Shown here: in pieces, positions 9,044 through 16,561 of the stretch
How the letters are laid out: each line of letters begins with the position of its first letter
Position numbering within the stretch: the stretch's first letter is position 1
Source of the DNA: Methylobacterium sp. AMS5
GTDB taxonomy: Bacteria > Pseudomonadota > Alphaproteobacteria > Rhizobiales > Beijerinckiaceae
Assembly (NCBI RefSeq): GCF_001542815.1
Contig: NZ_CP006992.1
Span: 62,001 to 126,000 of the forward strand
DNA length: 64,000 bases
Direction of reading: 5' to 3'
Program-made: the position numbers and the translations under genes
The notes under the pieces: model-generated
The model's database searches: none
Seen by the model: the letters and a program-made list of their open reading frames with translations, nothing else
What the model was told of the DNA's origin: nothing

Positions 9044-9425
9044 CTGTTCGCGTCCCGGGGACCGTCAAAAAGCATCCGCGCGCAGCCCTGGCCGCCTCGG
9101 ATCACAATAATGTGAGGCAGGCACGGTTAATAAGCTGCAACTCTGAGCGCGATTTGGCAAATTTAGCCAGCAACAACCTATGTTATCATAAAGTCGGTAG
9201 TTCTATCGACGTTGCTGCAGCCAGATTTGCTTCACATAGTACGATTTCATCGCTTCTCTGCCTGCCCTGGTCTGTCAGGCGCAGGCAGCCGAAAACTCCT
9301 CGGTCGCAGGAAGCGGATCTGCCCTGAAGCCGCTCCGCTTCCGCTCGCTGCGCCCTTGGCGTAAGGCGCGGGCGCTCCTTCACCGGCACACAGCCCCCAA
9401 ATTACCAATCAGGCCTCGCGGACGC
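9044..9425. other. Divergent intergenic region, no gene seen
   Basis: 382 bp between the chemoreceptor and ABC-F start codons. The left half is moderately AT-rich (AATTTAGCC, TTATCATAAAG) and probably holds the promoters. No recognisable operator, RNA gene or coding sequence was found. Confidence 0.5.
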
Positions 9426-11048
9426 ATGATTCGCCTCGACAAGATCGGCAAGCAGAACGGTCGTCAGATCGTCTTCATCGAGGCGTCCGCCGCCCTTCAG
9501 AAGGGTGAGAAGGCGGGCCTCGTCGGCCCGAACGGCGCCGGCAAGACCACCCTCTTCCGGATGATGACCGGACAGGAGCAGCCCGACGAAGGGCAGGTCT
9601 CCTCCGAGCGCGGCATCACCATCGGCTATTTCAGCCAGGATGTCGGCGAGATGGCCGGACGCACGGTGGTCGCCGAGGTGATGGACGGCGCGGGCCCGGT
9701 CAGCGTCGTCGCGGCCGAACTGAAGGAGCTGGAGGCCGGTCTCGCCGATCCCGACCGGGGCGACGAGATGGAGGCGCTCATCGAGCGCTACGGCGAGGTG
9801 CAGGCGCGCTTCGAGGAACTCGACGGCTACGCGCTCGAAGGACGCGCCTACGAGGTTTTGGCCGGTCTCGGCTTCTCCCAGGAGATGATGGACGGCGATG
9901 TCGGCCGGCTCTCGGGCGGCTGGAAGATGCGCGTGGCGCTCGCCCGCATCCTCCTGATGCGCCCCGACGTGATGCTGCTCGACGAGCCGAGCAACCACCT
10001 CGACCTCGAAAGCCTGATCTGGCTCGAAGCCTTCCTCAAGGGCTATGACGGCGCGCTGCTGATGACCTCGCACGATCGCGAGTTCATGAACCGCATCGTT
10101 TCCAAGGTCATCGAGATCGATGGCGGCACGCTCACCACCTATTCCGGTGATTACGGCTTCTACGAGCAGCAGCGGGCGCTGAACGAGCAGCATCAGCAGG
10201 CGCAGTTCGAGCGCCAGCAGGCGATGCTCGCCAAGGAGATCAAGTTCATCGAGCGCTTCAAGGCCCGCGCCAGCCACGCCGCGCAGGTCCAGAGCCGGGT
10301 GAAGAAGCTCGACAAGATCGAGCGGGTCGAGCCGCCGCGCCGCCGCCAGACCGTCGCCTTCGAGTTCCAGCCGGCGCCGCGCTCGGGCGACGACGTCGCG
10401 ATGCTCAAGGGCGTGCACAAGCGCTACGGCAGCCGCATCATCTACGAAGGCCTCGACTTCGCGATCCGCCGCAAGGAGCGCTGGTGCGTGATGGGCATCA
10501 ACGGCGCCGGGAAATCGACGCTCCTGAAGCTCATCACGGGCACGGCGCAGCCCGATTCCGGCACGGTTGCCGTCGGCGGCAGCGTCAAGCTCGGCTATTT
10601 CGCCCAGCACGCCATGGACCTGCTCGACGGCGACCTGACCGTGTTCGAGGATCTGGAGAGCACGTTCCCGCAGGCCGGCCAGGGCTCGCTGCGGGCGCTG
10701 GCCGGCTGCTTCGGCTTCTCCGGCGACGACGTGGAGAAGCCCTGCCGGGTGCTGTCCGGTGGCGAGAAGGCGCGGCTGGTGATGGCCAAGATGCTCTACG
10801 ACCCGCCGAATTTCCTCGTCCTCGACGAGCCGACCAACCACCTCGACATCGCCACCAAGGAAATGCTGATCAACGCGCTGGCCGGCTTCGAGGGCACGAT
10901 GCTGTTCGTCAGCCACGATCGGCATTTCCTGGCAGCCCTCTCGAACCGGGTGCTCGAAGTCTCCGGGGACGGGATCCGCCAATATGGTGGGGGCTACTCG
11001 GAATACGTGGCGAGCACCGGACAGGAAGCGCCGGGGCTGAGAAGCTGA
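9426..11048 (+). CDS. ABC-F family ATPase (YbiT-like)
   Basis: 540 residues with two ABC cassettes and no membrane domain, the layout of ABC-F proteins that act on ribosomes (translation factors or antibiotic-resistance factors). Cassette 1 has Walker A GPNGAGKTT (about 34-42), signature LSGGWKMR and Walker B MLLDEPSNHLD. Cassette 2 has Walker A GINGAGKST, signature LSGGEKAR and Walker B LVLDEPTNHLD. The linker between them, rich in K/R/Q (EIKFIERFKARASHAAQVQS), is the P-site tRNA interaction motif region. Length and linker fit the YbiT subgroup best, but subgroup assignment is by eye. The ATG at 9426 follows a divergent promoter region. Confidence 0.88.
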   Translation: MIRLDKIGKQNGRQIVFIEASAALQKGEKAGLVGPNGAGKTTLFRMMTGQEQPDEGQVSSERGITIGYFSQDVGEMAGRTVVAEVMDGAGPVSVVAAELKELEAGLADPDRGDEMEALIERYGEVQARFEELDGYALEGRAYEVLAGLGFSQEMMDGDVGRLSGGWKMRVALARILLMRPDVMLLDEPSNHLDLESLIWLEAFLKGYDGALLMTSHDREFMNRIVSKVIEIDGGTLTTYSGDYGFYEQQRALNEQHQQAQFERQQAMLAKEIKFIERFKARASHAAQVQSRVKKLDKIERVEPPRRRQTVAFEFQPAPRSGDDVAMLKGVHKRYGSRIIYEGLDFAIRRKERWCVMGINGAGKSTLLKLITGTAQPDSGTVAVGGSVKLGYFAQHAMDLLDGDLTVFEDLESTFPQAGQGSLRALAGCFGFSGDDVEKPCRVLSGGEKARLVMAKMLYDPPNFLVLDEPTNHLDIATKEMLINALAGFEGTMLFVSHDRHFLAALSNRVLEVSGDGIRQYGGGYSEYVASTGQEAPGLRS

Positions 11049-11055
11049 GCCGCAC

Positions 11056-11412
11056 TCAAGGATCGAGCGCGAGACCCTCATAGCGGGCAACGAGACCGGG
11101 CGGCGCCACGATCCGCCAAGCGGTCAGCAACGCGCCGCGCAAGGTCTCCTCTTCGGCAAGGTCGAGTTCGAGGCTCGTCCAGCCACGCGCGCCCCAGGCG
11201 CCCGGCACGGGCTCGAACGCGTCCGGCTCGGCCTCCAGCCACAGGGCTTGCGCCGCGGGCGTCAGCCGCACGACCACCCGCGCCTCATCGGTCCAGAGCG
11301 TTGCGAAGATCCGCCCGCCGACCCGGTAATCCGGATGGCCCTGATGCGCCCCCTCGACCGTTTCCGGCAGCATCAGCGCGAGGGCGCGTACATCCTCGGG
11401 CAGGCAGGACAT
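11056..11412 (-). CDS. MmcQ/YjbR family protein
   Basis: 118 residues with the typical YjbR pattern: an early LPETVEGAHQGHPDYRVGGRIFATL stretch, a central strand RVVVRLTPAAQALWL, and a final helix ending the double-wing fold. Family members are small DNA-binding-like proteins of unclear function. The gene converges on the ABC-F gene (7 bp apart) and lies just downstream of the small gene at 11422-11661 on the same strand, probably in one transcript. Confidence 0.8.
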   Translation of the reverse strand: MSCLPEDVRALALMLPETVEGAHQGHPDYRVGGRIFATLWTDEARVVVRLTPAAQALWLEAEPDAFEPVPGAWGARGWTSLELDLAEEETLRGALLTAWRIVAPPGLVARYEGLALDP

Positions 11413-11421
11413 GGCCGGGCG

Positions 11422-11661
11422 CTACGCCCGGCCCGTCGGCGCCTGCCACGCAGTGCCCGGATGCTCGCGCACGTCGCCGTTCTTCGTTCCCGTGTCGCTG
11501 TCGCTCACCCATTCGCCGGGTTCCGCAATCTCGACGATCTCGTCCTCCGGATAGGCCGCCTCGACGAACAGGCGCGCTTCGCCCTCCGCTGCGGCCCGCA
11601 CGGTCACGAGCGGGCGCTCACCGCCAGCATTGCGCACCCGCGCGATGAAAAGCTTCGTCAT
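11422..11661 (-). CDS. Small hypothetical protein
   Basis: 79 residues, MTKLFIARVRNAGGERPLV onwards, acidic in the middle (YPEDEIVEIAEPGEW). No family, signal or membrane segment recognised. It lies 9 bp upstream of the YjbR-like gene on the same strand and is likely co-transcribed with it. The 217 bp between it and the next minus-strand gene (11662-11878) show nothing identifiable. Confidence 0.65.
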   Translation of the reverse strand: MTKLFIARVRNAGGERPLVTVRAAAEGEARLFVEAAYPEDEIVEIAEPGEWVSDSDTGTKNGDVREHPGTAWQAPTGRA

Positions 11662-11878
11662 GGCTCGTGTCCTCCCGCGGCATCACACGAACCAATCAAC
11701 GCCGGCGCGGCGGAAGGGATCACCGAGGGGCCCCCGGATTCTAGTCCGGCCGAAAGGTGAGCGTTCACGTCTCTCTCGGCGGCCTGCTGTTGCTGATGAT
11801 GGAAGAAGGATCGCCATTTGCCAGACGCCGATCGGCTGTCACCACAGCTGGAGCGCCGTCCGGGCCGAGCTGCACGCC

Positions 11879-12523
11879 TCAAGCGCCGGCCCAGGCCTCG
11901 TGGACCGGTCCGCGGACGGTGTCCGGCTTGGATTCCCCGATGAAGATCACGACAGGGCCGTGAGCGGCGCGTCGGGGGTCGTAGAAGTCGAACAGGTCCG
12001 GCGCGATGTCTTGGAAGAAGGTCGGCCGCACACCTGCCTCGCGCAGCAGATGGTCGATGACGACCTGATCGCCGTGCACGGCGTTGGGGACCGGGCCGCA
12101 GGACCCGGCCGTCATCCAGCGCTCAGGCTCGGCCGAGAAGCGCTCGTAGAGCCCGGCGAGTTCGTCCCCGGTCCAGCGCAGGAGCGCGCTGGAAAGGCGG
12201 CTCTTGTGAAAGTAGTCCTCCATCGCCGCGAGGCCGGGCTCGGCCAGGGCGTCGGCCGGACCGGTGAAGACGGTGTCGAGGTCGCAGAGCAGCGTCGTGC
12301 CCTCGGTGAGACCGGGGCGGAACGCCTCCATCTTCGCCCACCAGGCCGGCCAGGCGTGGCGCAGGGGCACGCGCTCCACGCCCTCGACGACGAGTGGCAG
12401 GTCTGTGAGGCAAAGGATCCGCTCGAAGGCCGGTGCGTGGCGGCGCACGCCGCGGGCCAGTCGCTCGACCCAGAACGCGTCGTAGCGGCCGCCGCTCTTC
12501 AGCACCGTGATCAGCGTGGACAT
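11879..12523 (-). CDS. Glycosyltransferase-like protein (GT-A/GT8-like), start of glycan cluster
   Basis: 214 residues from ATG 12523 (MSTLITVLKSGGRYD). The pattern matches GT-A sugar-nucleotide enzymes: an N-terminal strand TLITVLKSGG, WPAWWAKMEAFRPG, and a DxD-like metal motif in TTLLCDLDTVFTG (about residues 75-87). It lies 10 bp downstream of the GT29-like gene on the same strand and is probably translated with it. The acceptor is unknown. A longer frame to 12562 overlaps the upstream gene and adds an unlikely N-terminus. Confidence 0.65.
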   Translation of the reverse strand: MSTLITVLKSGGRYDAFWVERLARGVRRHAPAFERILCLTDLPLVVEGVERVPLRHAWPAWWAKMEAFRPGLTEGTTLLCDLDTVFTGPADALAEPGLAAMEDYFHKSRLSSALLRWTGDELAGLYERFSAEPERWMTAGSCGPVPNAVHGDQVVIDHLLREAGVRPTFFQDIAPDLFDFYDPRRAAHGPVVIFIGESKPDTVRGPVHEAWAGA

Positions 12524-12533
12524 GACAAGCGGA

Positions 12534-13235
12534 TCATTCTGCGAGAGGGTGCAGGCGCACACGCCCGGCCGCCTGGGCTTCAGCGAACCACGCGCGCTCG
12601 GCGGCCCAGGGATGTCCGGGCCAGCCCGCGAACCCGAAGCCGTAGGCCTGCGCCGGATCGGCTACGAGGGGGCGGTCGTTCAGGAGCGCAAGCGTCACGA
12701 GGAAGCCGGTGCTCGGGTTCGGGCGCCCGGCCGTGAGGGGCTCCAGCACAGACCGCGCCCGGTCGTGAAGGTCCTCGGAGAGGATGTGGATCGGGCGGCC
12801 CGTGGGGCGTAACAGCGCCAAGGCTTCGCGAGTCCAGCAGATCGGCTCGGGGCCGTTCTCTTCCGCCGGCAGCATCGGGAACGGCAGGATGAAGGCCTGC
12901 GCCGCCCGGACCACCGGGCGCTCGAGAAAAGCCCGGTCCGCCAGCCATTCCCGCATCTGCCCGCCGCGATTCACCAGGGCGAGGTGGGTGACCCGCGAGC
13001 CGGTGCGGCGACCGAACCCCTCCGCATTGTTGAAGCGCACGACGCAGTCCGCGTCATCGATCACACCCGCCGCTGCGCCGATTTCCGGCGCATTGCCGAC
13101 GATCGCCAGGGACGCGGTGGGGGGCAAAGTCAAGCGTTCTGCTTCGGGACGATCGAAATCGGCGGGCACTTGCGGCAGGGGCTCGGGGTTTGAAAGGTCG
13201 CGGAACAGCGAAGGTAAGGCGCCGGCCCGGTGCAA
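12534..13235 (-). CDS. Glycosyltransferase family 29-like (sialyltransferase-fold) protein
   Basis: The core SLAIVGNAPEIG, then DADCVVRFNNAEGFGRRTGS, then THLALVNRGGQ fits the GT29 sialyl-motif fold, in which xVGN(S/A) and the RFN(N/x)A stretch form the nucleotide-sugar site. Bacterial members are often of unknown donor specificity. The start is uncertain: no good ATG exists before the frame becomes arginine-rich. I set TTG 13235 (HRAGALPSLFRDLSN), which leaves 35 bp to the divergent gene. The frame stays open to 13415. The downstream gene follows after 10 bp. Confidence 0.65.
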   Translation of the reverse strand: MHRAGALPSLFRDLSNPEPLPQVPADFDRPEAERLTLPPTASLAIVGNAPEIGAAAGVIDDADCVVRFNNAEGFGRRTGSRVTHLALVNRGGQMREWLADRAFLERPVVRAAQAFILPFPMLPAEENGPEPICWTREALALLRPTGRPIHILSEDLHDRARSVLEPLTAGRPNPSTGFLVTLALLNDRPLVADPAQAYGFGFAGWPGHPWAAERAWFAEAQAAGRVRLHPLAE

Positions 13236-13270
13236 CCAGAGTTTCGCCGGGATTCGAGGATGCCGCAGTG

Positions 13271-14260
13271 ATGACCATGCGCCGATGCTTCGTCTGCGCG
13301 GCCGACATGCTCGCGCCGAGCACGCGGCACCTGATCTACCCGGATGGGCGGCGGCGGTTGTTTCCGTTCGCCTGCGCCTCCTGCGGCGTCCTGCTCGAAG
13401 GCGGGGCGGACGCATCCCGCTGTCGCGCGCATCTGGCCGAGGCTCTCGCGGCGCAGGTGTTCGTATCCGATCCGGACGCGACCTACGGGCTCGACCTCTA
13501 CACCCTCCGCAGCGCTGCCACCGGGCTTGGACGCGGCGTCCGCCCGCTCGACGCCGAGGGCCGTGCAGCCCTGCGCCATCCCCATGACGGGCACGCCGCG
13601 CGTGCCGCCCTCTACACCCTCGACGCCTCGGAAGGACGTCCCGTCTCGCTCGGCCTGCTCTGCCGTCAGTCCGAGCTCGATGCGGTCCTCACGAGCCTGC
13701 CGGCGCAAGTGGGCTGGACCGACGACATCGCAATCCTGCTGGATTCCGACGTCACCCCGCCCGGCGCGGTGTCGGTCGCCGGGTTTCCGGCGGGGGCGGT
13801 GCGCGTGACCGCCCGGCCGCTGGAAGGCAACTTCGCCGCGCAGCGCAACGCGCTCCAGGCCCTGGCTCGCCATGCCTGGATGCTGCAGCTCGACGCCGAC
13901 GAGACGCTCGATCCGGCGACCGGCCGCCTCCTGCCCGCACTCGCCGCACTGGCCGGGGCCGATGCAGTCCGCTCGATCGGTCTGCCGCGGTTCAACCGCG
14001 TCGATGGCGTCCTCTCGGATGTCTACCCGGACGTGCAGTACCGGTTGAACCGCAACGACGTCCGCTACGCCGGCCGGGTGCACGAGCGGCCGCAGCTCGC
14101 CGGCGGCTGGCCCGAGAGCTTCATCAGCCTCCACGGCGGGATCGAGCATCGCCTGAGCCGTGCCCATGTCGCGGGTCGCTCACGCCGCTACGAGGCCCTC
14201 GATCCCGGCCGTGGCCGCCCGGAAGAGGAGGATGCGCTGCTGCGGCCGTACCGCGACTGA
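13271..14260 (+). CDS. Glycosyltransferase family 2-like protein with N-terminal Cys-pair module
   Basis: 329 residues. The first 45 residues carry two cysteine pairs (CFVCAADM, then FACASCGVLL), suggesting a small zinc-ribbon or radical-SAM-associated-like module. The second half is a GT2-type catalytic domain: DIAILLDSDVTPP, a recruit segment LEGNFAAQRNALQALARHAW, and the DxD of MLQLDADETLDP (about residue 205). The end of the domain has NRNDVRYAGRVHERPQL. It diverges from the GT29-like gene with only a short shared promoter region and converges on the next gene. ATG 13271 was chosen; the next Met is at 13277. Confidence 0.72.
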   Translation: MTMRRCFVCAADMLAPSTRHLIYPDGRRRLFPFACASCGVLLEGGADASRCRAHLAEALAAQVFVSDPDATYGLDLYTLRSAATGLGRGVRPLDAEGRAALRHPHDGHAARAALYTLDASEGRPVSLGLLCRQSELDAVLTSLPAQVGWTDDIAILLDSDVTPPGAVSVAGFPAGAVRVTARPLEGNFAAQRNALQALARHAWMLQLDADETLDPATGRLLPALAALAGADAVRSIGLPRFNRVDGVLSDVYPDVQYRLNRNDVRYAGRVHERPQLAGGWPESFISLHGGIEHRLSRAHVAGRSRRYEALDPGRGRPEEEDALLRPYRD

Positions 14261-14279
14261 ATTTCGTCGGCACGGCCGG

Positions 14280-15464
14280 TCACCCGTGTTCTGCCGCAGC
14301 AATCGCTGCCTCGTAGAGCGCGAGGGTGTCGCGCCCGAGGCTCGCCCTGTCGAAGCGCCCGGCCGCCGCCAGAGCCCGCATGCGGTAGGCGCGGCGCAGG
14401 CCGGGATCGCGGAGGAGCGGACGCAGGGCATCCGCGAGCGCCGGCTCCGTGGCGGCCCGCGCCAGAGGGCCCGCCCCGGACGCGCCGACGAAGGCGCGGG
14501 CGCTCGCATCCTCGGCACAGGCCACCACCGGCCGGCCATAGGCCATGGCCTCCTGGTAGACGAGGCCGAAGCTCTCGTAGCGCGATGGCGCAAGCACCGC
14601 ATGGGCGTCCGCATAGGCCTGTGCCAGTGCCGCCGCACCGATCCGGCCGCGGGCAGAGATGCGCTGCCGCGCCGCGTCGGGCAGATCCGGCGGCAGGTCG
14701 TCCGGCGGCACCCCGACGAGGTCGAGCCGGAAGGGCGGCACGGCGCCCGCCGCCTGCTCCGCGGCAAGGATCGTGATTGCGCCGAGCAGTGCGTCAAACC
14801 CTTTGCGCGCCTCCGCCCGCCCGACGAAGAGCAGGCGCACGGGGGCATCCGTCTCCGGATAGGCAGCGGCGCGGGCGCTGCTCAGTATCTCCGGCGGCAG
14901 GCTGAGGCCGATGACGGCGGAGGGTTGCCGCCCTGAAAGGCGATAGGCCCGCGCGATCACCGCCCCGTGCTCGGCCGTGTTGGCGATGAGGCCGGCGCTG
15001 CCACGTGCCTGGGCACGCTCCAGCGCATCGGCCGTGCGGCCGTCGAGGCAGTCTCGCAGGCCGGGGCCGGGCCCTCGGGTGAACGCGGCCGGGGTCGAGC
15101 TGCGCGTCACCAGCGGTAGGTCGCGGCGGCGGGCGAGCAGCACGGCGGGCGCGTACCAGTTCGTCGCCTCGATCACGTCGAAGGGCGCTCGGGCATGGGC
15201 GGCCAGGACCGCCCGCCGGAACGCGAGCGGCGCGGCCAGATGCCCGACCGAGCCCCACAGGCGTAGCCGCGCCAGACCGCCGCCGGGTGGCAGCGCGAGC
15301 CCTTCGACCGTGACGCCGCCGACCCGTTCGCGGCCGGTGCGGTCGAGGGTGAAGACGGTCACCTCGGCGCCGGCCGCGGCGAGACTCTCGGCGATCTCGC
15401 GCGCCGCTGTCGAGAGGCCGCTCGGCGCCGGAGGATAGTCCCAGGCCAGAAGTGCGGTGCGCAT
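14280..15464 (-). CDS. Glycosyltransferase family 4 (GT-B fold)
   Basis: 394 residues from ATG 15464 (MRTALLAWDYPPAPSGLST). The N-terminal glycine-rich loop and the AAREIAESLAAAGAEVTVFTLDR helix-strand are typical of GT4. The C-terminal nucleotide-sugar domain has LLFVGRAEARKGFDALL and the EX7E motif in SRYESFGLVYQEAMAYGRPVV. The start overlaps the stop of the preceding minus-strand GT4 gene by one base (ATGA-type junction), so translation is probably coupled. The donor and acceptor are unknown. Confidence 0.85.
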   Translation of the reverse strand: MRTALLAWDYPPAPSGLSTAAREIAESLAAAGAEVTVFTLDRTGRERVGGVTVEGLALPPGGGLARLRLWGSVGHLAAPLAFRRAVLAAHARAPFDVIEATNWYAPAVLLARRRDLPLVTRSSTPAAFTRGPGPGLRDCLDGRTADALERAQARGSAGLIANTAEHGAVIARAYRLSGRQPSAVIGLSLPPEILSSARAAAYPETDAPVRLLFVGRAEARKGFDALLGAITILAAEQAAGAVPPFRLDLVGVPPDDLPPDLPDAARQRISARGRIGAAALAQAYADAHAVLAPSRYESFGLVYQEAMAYGRPVVACAEDASARAFVGASGAGPLARAATEPALADALRPLLRDPGLRRAYRMRALAAAGRFDRASLGRDTLALYEAAIAAAEHG

Positions 15465-16504
15465 CAGGCGGCAAGCAGACGGCGGTAGAGGGCGATGTAA
15501 TCGCGCGCCATGCGCTCGGCGGTGAACCGCTCCTCGAAGCGGCGGCGCACCACCGCGCGGTCGAGCTGCCCGATCCGGGCCAGCGCCGCGACCGCTTCGG
15601 CCTCCGAGGCGACGACGAAGCCCGTCACGCCCTCCTCGACGATCTCGGGGACCGAGCCGCGATTCCAGGCGATGACCGGCGTGCCGCAGGCCATCGCCTC
15701 GATCATCACGAGGCCGAACGGCTCGGGCCAATCGATCGGGAACAGCAGCGCCCGGGCGCCTCCGAGCAGATCGCCTTTCGCCCGATCGTCGACGGGGCCG
15801 AGATAAGTGGCGTCGGGCCCGAGCAGGGGGCGCACGCTCCGCTCGAAATAGTCCGGATTGCCAACGTCGATCGTGCCGCCGAGCCGGATCGGCAGGCCGG
15901 CGGCGCGGGCGACGCGGATTGCGGTGTCCGGGCGCTTCTGGTCGGTCATCCGGCCGAGGAAGGCGACGTGCGCGCCGGGCTCGGGCCGGAACGCGTAGCG
16001 TTCCGCGGCAATGCCATGGTGCACGACGCCCGCCCGGTTCGGGACCGGGATGCCGGCCTCCTGCGCCGCCGAGATCGCCGCGACGGGCAGATCGGGGAAG
16101 CCTGCAAAGAAGAGCGCCCGGTCGAGTTCGTCCACGCGCCAGTGCACCGTCGTCAGGCTCTGGCGCCGGCGTGGGCCCAGCAGGGCCGCGTGGGCGAACT
16201 CGCCATGGCAATGAACGATATCGAACCTGTCGAGCCGCAGGCGCAGGGCCTCCAGTTGCAGGGCGTCGAGCGCCGCCGGAACCCCGGGGGGGACCTGCCG
16301 GTTCCGACGTTCCAGAGCCGCGAGGCTCGGGTGATCGCCGACGCGCGGCAAGTCTGTCGCACTGTCCGATGAGGCGAACAGCGTTACGTCTATACCTAAG
16401 CTTCGCAGCGCCACGGACAGATCGTGCACGATCCTCTCGGTGCCGCCATGGTGTTCGGGGGGAACGGGGAAAATGTTCGGAGCGACTTGGGCGACGCGGA
16501 TCAC
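15464..16504 (-). CDS. Glycosyltransferase family 4 (GT-B fold)
   Basis: 346 residues from the proposed GTG 16504 (VIRVAQVAPNIFPVPPEHHG). A longer frame starts at ATG 16588 but would overlap the divergent sucrose-phosphate synthase start. Key elements: EHHGGTERIVHDLSVALRSLG at the acceptor site, FDIVHCHGEFAHAALL, VAFLGRMTDQKRPDTAIRVA in the donor domain, and EX7E in EPFGLVMIEAMACGTPV. It closely resembles the GT4 at 21712-22767, especially near LGPVDDRAKGDLL and the donor site, which suggests paralogy. It is the first gene of a two-gene minus-strand unit. Confidence 0.83.
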   Translation of the reverse strand: MIRVAQVAPNIFPVPPEHHGGTERIVHDLSVALRSLGIDVTLFASSDSATDLPRVGDHPSLAALERRNRQVPPGVPAALDALQLEALRLRLDRFDIVHCHGEFAHAALLGPRRRQSLTTVHWRVDELDRALFFAGFPDLPVAAISAAQEAGIPVPNRAGVVHHGIAAERYAFRPEPGAHVAFLGRMTDQKRPDTAIRVARAAGLPIRLGGTIDVGNPDYFERSVRPLLGPDATYLGPVDDRAKGDLLGGARALLFPIDWPEPFGLVMIEAMACGTPVIAWNRGSVPEIVEEGVTGFVVASEAEAVAALARIGQLDRAVVRRRFEERFTAERMARDYIALYRRLLAA

Positions 16505-16561
16505 GTGTTGCACCTTACTCAATACAATCGGCCTGGATCGAATCGTCACGACGAACGCCTG

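Noticed and set aside
9402..11090. 562-codon minus-strand frame opposite the ABC-F gene
   Set aside because: Composition is that of an antisense shadow (Leu/Glu/His/Val repeats such as EHRLLALELRLL); both ABC cassettes are intact on the plus strand.
14280..16211. A 643-residue version of the minus-strand GT4 protein
   Set aside because: The first 249 residues are an out-of-frame reading of the adjacent GT4 gene; the real start is ATG 15464, which overlaps the upstream stop by one base.
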